NCBI RefSeq assembly: GCF_000004195.4
Contig: NC_030679.2
Location: forward strand, 35,949,712-36,013,711
DNA from: Xenopus tropicalis
Lineage: Eukaryota > Chordata > Amphibia > Anura > Pipidae
Length of the DNA: 64,000 bases
Direction: 5' to 3'
The position numbers and the translations under genes were made by a program. The notes under the pieces were generated by a model. The model did no database searches. It saw only the letters and a program-made list of their open reading frames with translations, and was not told the origin of the DNA. Positions 52,173-64,000 of the stretch are shown piece after piece; within the stretch, counting starts at the first letter, position 1, and the number at the start of each line of letters is the position of its first letter.

Positions 52173-53587
52173 ATAATCTTATAACATGTATCATAAAACT
52201 CATGTAATAATTGTACAGTTTTTTTTTTTTTTGTTTGTTTTTTTAAAGAAAAAGGTGCTGAAAGCACTTTCTGCGAAACAGTGTTTCTCAAACTGCAAGG
52301 CCAGGTGTAATTGAGAGGCTCACTTTTGGCAAATTCTGTGTAAGACCAAGTGGATTTCTTGCTCCAATTAATTGTTCACTGATAGAAAACAAATAATAAC
52401 AAAAATACAGGAAATATAGGAAATTAAAAATACAAAATTAACAAATCAGGTTTCATTCAAGAGACTACATATCTGAAAATAATAGTTCAGAGTATGAAGA
52501 AATGACCATCAACATGCAGAATAAGTTATATTACTATATTTAGCAAACTCACGTGAACATTTCATGCCATATATATCTTGTACTGATTCTACAAAGGTTA
52601 TGCAAGGGGGTCACATTTTCCCATATTCTGTTATTTCCTTAGCAGTTTGCTTGTAAAGCTGTTAAAATGTAACAGCTTCCCTTACTATGCTAAACTAGTC
52701 TCTGAATGTAGATGGAAAACCTCTAGTGATTTAATATTAAAATGTTGTCCTAAGACAGATTCAAAAACACTATTGCTTTGTAATTTTGGCATAATCGTTG
52801 CTTGTTTTCCTATGTGTTAGCACACTTCTGTTAACGTTATTTCTTTTTTCAAAAGGTTTTTTTTTTTTAAAAAAAAAAACATTTAAGGAGAATCAATAAT
52901 ATATATTAAAAATAATTTGTCCTCATATCTAACTTGCAACCTTCTCCTGCAATGAAATAATTTCTGGATTTAAACTGTATGGTAGTATGGCCCAAAAGCA
53001 TATAGTGTTATATAATAAAAGGTGCAAAGTTTTTTTTACAGGTCTATTTAACTATAGCAACCAATCACAATGGTTAATCTCTAGACTCTAGAGAGTCTAG
53101 ACTGTAAGCTGGATGCTAAGAACTATTGCAAAGCATACAGTTACTAACTTTCAGAAAGAATGTTTTACATAGAGAACATCAATCCATAAACCACATGTTT
53201 ATCTGGCTGAAATACAGAAATATAGATACATTTTTGTTTTTTCAGTCTTCCACGACAAGCACAGAGGATGGAGGAATAGGTATTTGAGTATTTTGTTCTG
53301 CATATTACTCTATCCTGCAGTGAAGTCTAGGCCCCCAGAATGAATCTGCAGCTGTACCAGGCAGGAAAGACAAAGAGTTCTGTTCCAGCAACAGGCATTT
53401 CTGCCTAGACAGATAACAAGCTAGACTATTTTTGAAAGAATCTATGGAGTGGATATATTTTTAGTTCAATCTTATCCGCCTCTGCATGTTACTACTATTT
53501 AGAAAGTTCACCAGTGCACAAGGTAATTTGCACAGTACTTCATTTTCTCCCCAACAGTGTAGGAAAAAAGTCCATTATAACAATATA

Positions 53588-53720
53588 CAGGTATGAGACC
53601 CATTATCCAGAATGCTTGGGACCCTGGGTTTTCCGGATAAGGGGTCTTTCCGTAATTCGGATCTCCTACCTTGATGACAATGGAGTCTATGAGAGATGGC
53701 CTTTCCATAATTCTAAGGTA
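53588..53720. mobile_element. CAGGTATGGGA-family MITE with internal deletion
   Basis: Starts ACAGGTATGAGACCCATTAT, runs to CGGATCTCCTACCTTG, then jumps to ACAATGGAGTCTATGAGAGA and TCCATAATTC. The central 200 or so bases and the right end present in 62669-63008 are gone. Confidence 0.8.
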
Positions 53721-56559
53721 AACTGTACATATGGTCAGAATATTATCAACTAGAAAACATCATGGTGTAATATACGACAAATTGCTGGCAATGTAAATGC
53801 TATATAGAGACAGGTGTCTTGTTCTGTACTGTGTTAGAGGCACATAATGCCTCATTTTCAAAACTTTGCATATTGTTAGTGTAGAACAGTTCAGCTGCTA
53901 TATATACATGCCTCTTGCTGTGGTACCTGCTACTGTTATCATTACTCAGCAGTGCTCAAAGTCCACAGGCACTTGAGTATGATGCTAGTGTAGTGGCTAA
54001 CCATGTCTACATTTAGATTAAACGAATGGGCATGCCATTTTCTACAGATTAGACATCTAATCTGACTGGCATGCTTGGGTTCAGCTAGACAAAAATCGTA
54101 TCAGTAAAGGAATGCAATACCTTGCCCACTAGGCTGCTAAATTGAACCCGGGTGTGGCAAACAATTGCTTTTATAGACCTGGCTGATACTAAATTTATTA
54201 CCATGTTTGGCATAGGTTTAGAAACTAAACATGAATACACTTGCTTAACAGACCTTACATACCTCAAACAAAGGGCAAAGCACAGTTTCCTTTCCTCCAC
54301 TATTAACTTTTACATTTTTGCCAGAAATTAACTACAAGAACTAAAATACATTTTTGCTTTGATATAATTTGTATGTTACTGCTGACAAATAAAAACGTTT
54401 GTAATGAGTTCAGGCGTGGTATGACTGCATCAAAATAAAAAGACATCCCCTTCTTATTCACAATGACGTCAATTGGGTTTTTGGTTTACAAAATATCTAC
54501 TTTTAATGAATGCAAACACAGAAACGTGGAATTAATGCAAAATGAAAGTTTATCTAAATCTTTGTTATTACTATATACTATAAACCACATACCTCCCATC
54601 AGACTAATCAGATCACATCATTTCATAATATGGCCAATATCAGCACACTGTGGTACAAAACATGAGGTGCTGGGCTTCAATCTGCTTTAGCATCTTCCCA
54701 TTATAATCTTAAATTAGGCACAAAGGATCAATGGGGAAGCAGGGTGGCAGCATTCCACAGGTGGTATAATCTTTGTGATAGAAACCATGGTTGTGTTATG
54801 TGTTCCTGTCCGAGTCATTTGTGACAAGTAGTTACAACATATTGATTGGTACAATAAAGGAAATATTCCTACACTGTTAAAAGGGGGCGATACCCAAGAA
54901 GGCGTGCAGTTGAAAAAAAATTATCAGTGAAAAAATATAGACATTGCATACGAATATCTGCAAACTAAATCTAAACCTATATAGTTTATAAGGAAATGGG
55001 AGTATGACCTGCTAGGTGCTTTCATTTTTACCAACATAAATATATGTCCACATATAACACACAAGCAGCTAAATTGCTGCTACCAGCATGATTTGACGTT
55101 TAACCTTATATTAAACTGAAAATGGCGACAAATCTAAAGCATTATTAGATATTCCAAACTAAACTATAATGCATATTCTCCTTGCACAGATTGCATGTCC
55201 TCATATCATTTATGTATTGTTAATGACGTATTTACATTATTAAGCACATGTACAAAAGCTAAAGCATAACGATTACAATGCTTAAAAGACTTCTGGGTAC
55301 CTGGACTGCATCTTTAGCTTCTCTTCAACTCCAGGTTTCCCTGAAACCCTTATAAAAATATGAACCACTCGAGATACAAGGCTGCCAGCCGGATGTTAAA
55401 AACAGCAATGAACTTTTTTCAGACCAACCCAGAAGGCTGTCGCTTGATGCATAAAGAGCTGGAACTTCAACACACAGGCCATGATTTTGTTTAGTACCAT
55501 CCAGTTCAAGAATGACACCTTAATAGTAACGCATGGCCATGGCAAATCTGGTTTTGCAATCAGATCCATTTAATCAGTTTTAAATTTGCAGTCTACAGAC
55601 AGTTCTGTTCCTCAGTATTACAGGCTGTCTCTTCTACTGAAATTGCTGCAGACGCTAAATTATCATAGAAACTGTCATCATCAGAAAGCTGAATGAGGTC
55701 TGTTCACCAGCTGAGTGTCTCTCTTCTTATGTAGATCTCATGTGTCTTCAACCACCTGACTATTGGCTCTTGGCAACAGTGACCTCGGCAGGATGAAATA
55801 AGAGGGCTGTAAAAACAAATATTCTGTCCCAGTTTTTTCTCCACCTCCCTGGATGACAGTCTTGGGAGCTGCGGGATGCTTGTAATCAGTACTGCTGAGA
55901 AGCAGGGCCAGCCGAATGAGAATAAAAAAAAAAAATCAGGCACTAAGAGCCATCATGTGACATGGTGCTGTCAGTGCTTGCCATCTGGATCTGCCAACCA
56001 ATCCCAGTAGTGCTTTCTCTTCATACCAAGGGTCTCCAAACTCTCGGCTATAAATGAGCCCAGGCAGCTGTCAGTGTGAGGTTACTGACAAGTGGCCAGC
56101 ATTGCATACATATGTACATAATAAACGCACAATTGCAGCAACTTGTGTGTCTGGTTAAAGTATTTACACAACACAAATAGAGATATAATGCTCTATAGAG
56201 TTCAAGAAACCATCACAAGTTCCACTTGCAAGACTAACAAAGTAATGAAAAACTATTACCATGATATCCCCAAATATTCAATTTTTTATGCAGTACGGTC
56301 TTAAACACTACCAAACCAAAAAATATTACATTATGAGCATCATTTGTGTCTTTGTGTGCTAAATATACACACAACGCGAAAAGGCAGTAAAATCACATGC
56401 TGCTGGCCTGTATAAATATTTGCTGGAAAAGAAGCGGAAGCTGAATTTCATTAAGATTGTTGCAGCACATATTGTAAAACCACAGAATGATCAGTCTAGA
56501 AACCAAAAAAAATAAGGACAAGAAAGAACACAGTCACAGGTCAATAATTGGCCCCTATG

Positions 56560-56840
56560 CTGGCACCATCTAGCTTCCTTGCCTGCACCCACAAGTATTG
56601 TCTATGCCCGGGTGAAGGCGAATACGCCAGATATCAGCAAGAGTTCGCACTTCACAGCCATTATCCTCGGAGTCTCCCTGCACCAGGGCAAAGACAAGGC
56701 TTCCGGGTGCAGGCAAGGTAGAAGGCTGATGCCAGTGTAAGGCTAATGTAAGGCTAATGTAATGTAAGGCTAAACGAGGCGTAGGACGGATATTTTCGGC
56801 AAGCGGAAAAACGTTTGCCGAAAAAAAATTTTATTTATTT
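56560..56840. repeat. Fragments of the GGCTGATGCCACACGAGGCG MITE family
   Basis: GAGGCGTAGGACGGATATTT, TCGGCAAGCGGAAAAACG and GGGTGCAGGCAAGG match the compact copy at 59588-59757. A short tandem of TGTAAGGCTAA units at about 56737-56775 has replaced part of the end. Confidence 0.7.
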
Positions 56841-56844
56841 ATTT

Positions 56845-57098
56845 TGTTGTTGTTACTTTTAAGGATCTTTCTATTTAGGCCGTCGTTCATATTATGGTCT
56901 CATTTTCAACCCACTGCCTGGTTGCTAGGTTAAATTGAACCCTGGCAACCTCAAAGCTGCTAAACGGAGAACTGCTGAATAAAAACTTAATTCAAAAACC
57001 ACAAAATAAAAAAATTAAGACTAATTGCAAACTGTCTCAAAAATAGCACTCTCTAGGTCACACTATAAGTTAATTTACCGGTGAACAAACCCTTTAAA
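56845..57098. repeat. TTAAAGGGG-type MITE, inverse copy
   Basis: Ends AACAAACCCTTTAA. The words GCCTGGTTGCTAGG, AACCCTGGCAACC, GCTGCTAAACGGAGAACTGC and AAACTGTCTCA are inverse counterparts of 380-620 (CCCTAGCAACCAGGC, GCAGCTCTCCAGTTTGG, TCTGAGACAATTTGC). Confidence 0.7.
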
Positions 57099-59587
57099 CC
57101 AAGTATCCTAAAGCCTGCGGCCCATATCCCATGATATCATTTGTATGAAAAACAGAAACAGTATCTGTAAATAATGTAAAACAACTGCATAAATGAATAC
57201 AGTATAATCAGAGAATTGCCTACCGGTACTAACGTTTTCCTTTTTCCCTGGCTGAGCTAAGCTAGGCCATGACCTTTCATGTAACACCTACTCATTCTAA
57301 GTTGCTACAATGTTGATGGCAGCTAAAGCCATTACACTTTCTACCTTTTCCACATAGCATATTAGCTGAGAAGCCCATATGTGTTCTTGTGGAGGTGGCT
57401 GCCAATTGTCCCTAACTTGTAGTCAGTGGGTTTTTATAGGTGGCTTTTTATACATTTTTATATAAAGTACTCTGTATCGATGGGATGGGGTGAGTCTTGT
57501 ACAGGAATAAGTCATTTTTAATATGGCCCCAAACAGGAGAAATAGTTGCTGCACATGTATTTTGTATTTGGCAATTCTAGTCTACAACTTTTTACATAGT
57601 CCATTTTAATTTCCTTCTTCCAATTTTCCCAATTCACCCACCTTTGTAGTTTGACATGCAAAAAAGGGGAATCTGATGATGAATAACTGAAATAATAATT
57701 TGTTAAAAAAAAAATCAGCAATTGAAGTATTGAATGCATTCTGTTTAGTTAAGAAAAGAATGCATTCTTCCTCTGTAGCGAGAATTACTCCTGCCAGAGA
57801 CAGGTTACACACGGGGATTGAAATACCCCTCCTGGAGTTCACTAATCTCAGCAAGCTCGGGCTAAAAGAAAAAGGTAATGTGTGTTTTGACAGGATGCCA
57901 ATAGAAATGTACTTTTCTGGACAATTCGGGTGTGTTTGCCAGAATCTAGTTACTATAAATGATGCAGGACACTGCAAACAAGCATACATAATACAAGCTG
58001 GTACTGAGATACAATGGATCATTTTCCTGGCACACTAAGGCAAGCATTTAGCTGTGTGCTTTGCAGCTTGACAGCATTCAGTGACCTTTCCCTGGAGCCA
58101 ATCCCAAGCCACTCTTTGCTGTGCTTTTTCAATAGAGTCATATTTAAAGAATTTCTGGCTTATTTCCCCATAACACTGTGCCACTAAGTGAGGATCTCCT
58201 TTACCAAGATTCCGATATGGACTATAAAGATTTCTTGGATACAAGCAACATATTTATAAAGAGCAGAAATGGCACAGGGATGCAATGCAATTCAATTAGG
58301 TCTGATATTCAATCTGATATTCAATCAACTTGCACAAACAGGTCTACAAGGACAGGCTACAATCATGATTATAATGAAATAAAGCTAACAAATTATTAAT
58401 AGCAGGGGTTTAATTAAAGCTTTGCTTCGATCAAAATTAAATAGACGTTATAATGTGCAACAACATTAAAAAAAAAAAGGGAAGATGCCTTAGAAAAAAA
58501 ATGTCTATAGAATCTTACAGGGACCCCTCTGGCAGATTGCCAGTCCAGGCCTGAGTCTGAGTTTCTCCGCCGTCGTTTTTGAGACAAAGATGTGATTTCT
58601 CATATTACTATATTGCATGAGAGAGAAAATTGTACCAAGTATAATAAATATATTTATATGATTATTGATATGAGTTTTTTTTATGTACAGTCCGCATAAC
58701 AAATATAGACTAGTAGGTGTGGATTCTGGTGAAAATTGTGGCTTAGTATCAAATAGATCATATATTTTGTGCTCATGCAATAAAAACTAGAAACAAGACA
58801 TGCAAGCCATTCTTAAAAACAGCTATACAAGTTCTAATAACAGAAACCCACATGATCTCACATGAATCACAAACTCCAGGCTGCTGGTATTGTACCAAGT
58901 CTGCTATGTATCTTGCATAACACATGAGAAAGAAGCTCAGGGCTATTACCTCAGGAATTTGCTATTGGTGTATGAAGAGCTTCCTATTCTGTCTGACATG
59001 TGACCTTGCTAACGTGGACGTTGATTCATTCAGTCATGAGACACCAATTGTGCGTTAGTAAATGGGGACACAAAGCTCTACTCATCAAAGCAACAGGAAA
59101 GGACAGTTCTGCGAGTTTTATGGAGCAAGGCAAGCAGGACAGAGAAGTGACAGATTCATAAATATTCCGAATATGATACAGACTTTGCCCATTAATGCAT
59201 TCTGTGGCCATTTAGTTGTGATGTTGGACAGAGAGCAGATCACTCAGTCTATGACATAAAGGTACCAGGTTTTAAGATAAAGCTGGGTGAGAGCTGCGCA
59301 ACTGCATATTGTGCAATCTTGCCATAAACCCGTATAGGTAAATTGCAATGTTCTAACATTTGAATCATAGTACCCTCATATTTCTGGTTGACTAATGCCT
59401 TCATGCATGTGCTAATAGGGTCATCTTTCAATCTCTGTGTTCTTCTCTTCATAACAGCCATTGCAGGGCCTTATTTGTGGATCCACTGGTATCCAGTTTG
59501 CTTGAATAAAAATTAACTTGATGATGTGGTTGCTGCTTGTGTTGTCAGCTTTAGCCAGACAACTAAATGTGCTTTAAAGGCCAACTT

Positions 59588-59757
59588 AGGCTGATGCCAC
59601 ACGAGGCGTAGGGCTGATATTTTCGGCAAGCGGAAAAACGCTTGGCGAAAATTCAGCCCTACGCCTGCTACTTGTGCCTGCACCCGAGCATATTCCATTC
59701 ATTCGGGTGCAGGCACAAGTAGTAGGCCTCGTGTGGCATCAGCCTAAAGCTCAAAAT
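59588..59757. mobile_element. 170-bp MITE with TTAGGCTGATGCCACACGAG ends
   Basis: TIRs TTAGGCTGATGCCACACGAG and CTCGTGTGGCATCAGCCTAA are perfect. Inside are two smaller hairpins, TTTTCGGCAAGCG/CGCTTGGCGAAAA and CTTGTGCCTGCACCCGA/TCGGGTGCAGGCACAAG, giving a clover-like fold. It is CpG-rich. Confidence 0.88.
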
Positions 59758-60202
59758 AATTTTTTTAATTAGTATTAGGAGGGTTGTGCAAGGGAGATTC
59801 TAAAGAGGGATTGACAGGGGGCTGTTAGATCCATATGGTATACCATTAATATATGAAATCCACGGTAGCATGAAAAGTACAGGGTACACAGGAAATAGGT
59901 TTTAGTGTGCTGACTAGTCTATATATTATTGTCATATTGCCTTTGCTAATGTGTCCATTAAGTGCAGTAGTAGAAGAAACTGGCATCCAAAGTCCCATGT
60001 CCTGTGGTCTGAACTAGTGCTTCTCACAAAAACACCAATTTCTACTTTTTATTTAGACAAGGAGTGTTTACAAAAGCAGAACCACTGATATAGTAAAGAT
60101 CTTTGTAGATTTCAAGAAAAACAAGATCCTGAGAAATACCAAAGAGTAGCAAAAACAAATGAAAATTTCATTTTACCTGATACAAAGGTTATGTTTTGTA
60201 AC

Positions 60203-60426
60203 TTAAGGGCCATGGCCCATGGGAAGATTAGTTGCCCACATGTGACTAATCACCCCAAAAGAAAACTTTAAACGACTTTGGAAAACAAAGTGACAGGTAT
60301 GCCTTCCCACCTGTGATTCACTTTATTGCCAAACGGATGGTAATTCAAAGAGTTCAGTCACCCATGGTAGCCGAGATTAAACACGGCAACTAATCTATCT
60401 GTCCAAAAAAGTTCAGTGGGGCTTAA
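60203..60426. mobile_element. MITE with CTTAAGGGCCATGGCCC / GTGGGGCTTAAG ends
   Basis: Left end CTTAAGGGCCATGGCCCATG and right end CAGTGGGGCTTAAG are imperfect inverse copies. Inner words GATTAGTTGCCCACATG and GCAACTAATCTATCTG pair. Confidence 0.6.
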
Positions 60427-62668
60427 GATTATTCAACTCATCCTACTAGAGCAGTTTTGATTTAAACGTTTATTTGAAATTTAGGATTTATTTGACAGAC
60501 TTTCTTTTGGTCATTTTTTTTTTTTTTGAAATAGCATTACACATTTTATAATTGGTGCGACAAGCCTTAGTTTCTAGGCAAAAACAACTTAAACACACAG
60601 CAGTACAACTGGATCAGTTTTAGTCCTATGAAATCTTCAACTGACTAAAATTTTACATTGAGTTGTTAATGCCAAACATTCACTTTTCTAGATTATAATA
60701 GATTATAATCTATAAAAGATTATAGAAAAAATATAAAGTCGTAAAGTTTAAAATGTGTAAATTTTCATTTACATACTAGCCAAATTTTTAAGATTTGCCC
60801 AAGAAAATCATACCTAATTACTGAGTTTCTTGACTCAAAAAGTGCTGACACAGTCTCTGTACCAGTGTTTACATTACTGTTTAAATAGTGTCTTATTCAA
60901 AAGGTGCTTTTGGTTAGAGAGAAATAAATACATGGAGGTGAACAAAACTGGTCAAAAATGTATTTAAAGTTCAATGAAGTTAAGTTCAGACAAATATGTA
61001 AAATTTTTGTTCCCATCATCAAGAAATCCACCAATACATACTACCACCTTGGTGAAAAGACTGAGCAAGTAGTGCGATAAACCCCCTTTCCGCTGCACTC
61101 CCTCTGCTTACTAATCTCCCTTCAACAACAAATATATCCTGAACAAGACAGCACCCCACACAGTACTGGATGGTTTCAAACACTGTACCACAAAGGTGCT
61201 TTACAAAGAGCAGGTACCAGAACAAAGAAATGCTGGCAGCTCTACATTTAATATCTGACACATTGAAGCAGTTAGATGATACTATGAATGACTTGGGTTA
61301 GAACACTGCCGCAGTAGAAATCATCCAATCATTTCCCTGTGAAAACCTTAGCCCTTTAAGTTGCTTTTAGACTTCAACCTTCATTTTCCTAAATAACTGC
61401 TGGAGAGTGTTGGAGGTTTTCTCAAGGAAGGTTGCTTATGTGCCACATTGGGCTTGTTATGTTTTATTTAATAGTATAAGCTCTTCACATGTTCTTCACC
61501 TGAAATAAGCATTCATTATAGTGGAAAGGGAATGATTACCAATCAGTTTCCCTGGCAGAAAAGAAAAGCAATCAATTCTGTCTATTAAGTAGAAGGGATT
61601 AACAGGTAAACTGAATGCAACAAAACAAAAAAAAATATGCAAAGAAGACTTACATAGTTTTGTGTTATTAATATGACAAAAGTATTTTTATAACATGAAA
61701 CTAAACAAAGAGAAACATCTTTTTAATTCACACCCTCTGCAATGGGCCTATGTTGAACAGAAAATGTGTTTTGTCCCCTTTAAGTGGTCCAGTGTTAAAA
61801 TGGAATACTATTATAGTTCATGTTTTTCCTCCACTCTCTTAAATACTGTATTTAAGTAAATTGTCCAGCCTACAGCACGTTATTTTACAAACCAATGAAC
61901 AAAGAGCAGGGGGTTTCCCTGAAACAGCTAATTCATAATGAAGTTTTACAGATGCAGATGAAACCAGGAATGTGTGAACCTCCTTTGCTCAGAATTTCCA
62001 TCTTGAATACAATCCTTCTCATTCTGTGAACGGTTTATTACTAGTTAAAAAGCAAAACCACAAACTCCGTGTAAAGCATTAATCTAAGTAAACAGTTTCC
62101 TTAAAAAATTAAACGAACTTCATTCTGTGCTGAATGTATATCACCTGGTGGTATTACATGCATGAGAAATGCATTCATTTTATTGTATGCCTGCAAAGCT
62201 CAAAATAATGATATTCATTTGCACTTTACATTAGAATGAAAAAAGTAATATTTTTAGATAATCTAATCGTAGACGTTCTTATACAGATTCCAGATTTAAA
62301 ATCACAGACTAGCTATCACTGATTCATTAAAAGAAATTAGATCTGTAAGTATCTAAACATCTTGTTGCAAAATGTATGCATATGTTTTGTTAGTACCAGT
62401 ATTACTAATGATTTGTCACCTGTCCATTATGTACAACCCTTTCATGTATCACCCAGAATCAGTGACTCACAGAAGGCTATAAAAAAAATCCTTTTACACT
62501 GGATAGACCACACTGGTTGGCCTAGTCACTCATAAGTCTTACATTCAGATTGCAGGACTCGTATGCCCAAGTCATCAATATGATTATCTAAAGCTCAGCT
62601 GAATACAATATATCTGGGTTGCATATATTGTATACAGTCTAATATAAATCTATAGATATAGATTATAC

Positions 62669-63008
62669 AGGTATGGGACCCGTTATCCAGAATGCTTGGG
62701 ACCTTGGGTTTTCCGGATAAGGGGTCTTTCCGTAATTCGGATCTCCTACCTTTAGTCTACTAAAACAATTATTGAAACAGTAATTAAACACACTATGATT
62801 GTTTTGGCTCCAATAAGTTAATTAATACATTAAATATATGTTAGTTGGGACGAAGTACAAGGTACTGTTTTAATATTACTGAGAAAAAGGAAACCATTTT
62901 TAAAAATGTGACTTATTTGATTAAAATGGAGTCTATGGGAGATGGCCTTTCCATAATTCGGAACTTTCTGGATAATGGGTTTCCAGATAAGAGGTCCAAT
63001 ACCTGTAT
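62669..63008. mobile_element. CAGGTATGGGA-family MITE, complete
   Basis: Best-preserved copy: ACAGGTATGGGACCCGTTAT, CCTTGGGTTTTCCGGATAAG, TCTTTCCGTAATTCGGATCT, CGAAGTACAAGGTACTG, GGAGTCTATGGGAGATGGCC and GGTCCAATACCTGT at the right end. Confidence 0.9.
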
Positions 63009-63177
63009 TGTTAAAAAGGCTTCATCTCAGTAGGATCTACTGGCCCCTTAGCTAATCTAGATATTTTATATGCTATCTCTTAATTTTGTGCATATGAATT
63101 AACAACTACAACAACAAATTAAACATCTCCAATAAGCTCTGTGTATCTTCAAGCACCCCCTCAGGCAAATTGCACAT

Positions 63178-63370
63178 TTAGGGCACTGACAGATGGGATA
63201 TTTTGTTTCTTCTCCACCAGCTAACATGTAAACTGCCACTCTGTAAACCTACGCAGCACAGCTACTTTCTGAAGTAGGTCGAAGTTTCCTCGCGAAGAAA
63301 CTGGGCAACTTTGAGCTACAATGTGTTTCCCCAGACGCAATTTGCATGTTAGCCACTGTCACTGCCCTTT
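63178..63370. mobile_element. MITE with AGGGCACTGACAG / CTGTCACTGCCCT ends
   Basis: Left AGGGCACTGACAGATGGG and right CCACTGTCACTGCCCTTT are inverse. Inner CAGCTAACATGTAAACTGC pairs with GCAATTTGCATGTTAGCC, and AAGTTTCCTCGCGAAGAAAC folds on itself. Confidence 0.7.
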
Positions 63371-64000
63371 CTTTTGAGAAGAGAACAAATTGGACACGCA
63401 AGCAAACCTGCTACTCCATATTTCCTGATGGTACAGGACAATAAAAGTCTCTCTGGAAATTAAATGAATACAAATTAAAGCAGTGGCATGTTGCTCCAAA
63501 TCAATTGGATTTAATTACCTCATTTATACACTTGCCACTACGTGCAATAACAGTAAAGCTGTAGTGAATTAAAACCCTCAAAACAAAAGTATGTTACTCA
63601 ACCAAATGCAACATCTACAAAATGCTGCAAGCCAGGTTGGTTGCATTATCAGAGAAGGTTATTCTTAGGAACCTCCAGATTGCAGAAGTAAAAATGTTAA
63701 TTTGAGAAGCACAAAAAGTAGATGATTCATTTGTAGACAGGGAAATCTGTGGTCAGAAAACAGTTGCTATAACTGGAAGCTATAGTTGCCCTTCATTTAT
63801 TGGCTGAGAAAATGTTGGCTTCTTGAATTTACTGAAATATACACTAATGACTTCACAAACACAAGAATACGACAACACAACAAAAAAAAAATCTTAATTA
63901 TTAAAAGCCAAGTCAAGAGAATCATTGCATTTTGTCTTTTATTAACAGCTGGCTTGAGGATTTACAATGAGGACAGTGGCACTCGTAGCAGCATGTCCAT

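Larger units (their letters stand above)
48746..64000. other. fnip1 intron 1 (partial, at least 15.25 kb)
   Basis: Upstream of exon 2 no MAPTLFQKLF-like exon 1 or CpG island was seen, so the whole stretch is read as part of intron 1. The recognised contents are repeats (48972-49196, 50785-50885, 51759-52172, 53588-53720, 56560-57098, 59588-59757, 60203-60426, 62669-63008, 63178-63370). An independent nested gene is not excluded, but no frame resembled a known protein. Confidence 0.6.

Noticed and set aside
57606..58038. 138-codon (minus) and 112-codon (plus) overlapping frames in fnip1 intron 1
   Set aside because: No recognisable domain and both strands are open over the same bases; there is no evidence of coding.
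1..64000. tRNA, rRNA or snRNA genes
   Set aside because: Looked for A/B-box pairs and familiar snRNA or rRNA words; none was convincing. A covariance-model search would be decisive.

Overview
The window is vertebrate nuclear DNA, almost certainly from a Xenopus frog. Two lines of evidence support this. It holds a spliced gene with canonical GT-AG introns whose exons translate to folliculin-interacting protein 1 (FNIP1), and the rest is AT-rich sequence full of miniature inverted-repeat DNA transposons of the types that crowd Xenopus genomes. The species (X. laevis or X. tropicalis) cannot be settled from the sequence alone. There is no operon, plasmid, CRISPR or phage content. | FNIP1 lies on the minus strand. 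Exons 2 to 18 were found by reading translations and splice sites, running from 48745 down to a stop codon at 16378. All 17 exons join in phase, giving 3403 coding bases and about 1133 codons. Adding roughly 31 codons from exon 1, which is not in the window, gives a protein of about 1164 residues, close to the 1166 of human FNIP1. The region 48746-64000 is part of intron 1. A 3' UTR of about 4.1 kb, ending near an AATAAA at 12273-12278, is a reasonable proposal. | The region 1-12250 lies downstream of FNIP1 and has no recognised host gene. It is a nest of mobile elements: (a) a three-level nest at 380-1262, with a 226-bp hAT-type element inside a MITE inside an older MITE; (b) a GC-rich tandem array of about 1.2 kb at 3010-4250, followed by a near-perfect 170-bp palindrome and a second 89-bp hairpin; (c) a broken Tc1/mariner transposon sitting exactly at the centre of a 610-bp-arm inverted duplication (8454-11212); (d) a 501-bp palindromic MITE with a TAA target duplication at 11516-12016. 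| The FNIP1 introns carry further MITEs, simple repeats, short SINE-like pieces and an L1-type reverse-transcriptase C-terminal remnant at 17505-17843. FNIP1 works with folliculin and AMPK in nutrient and energy signalling at the lysosome and as an Hsp90 co-chaperone. The sequence features most worth following up in the gene are an altered Cys/His cluster in exon 14, where FEM1B recognises mammalian FNIP1, and a frame-preserving cassette exon (exon 7) carrying the AMPK-type site.
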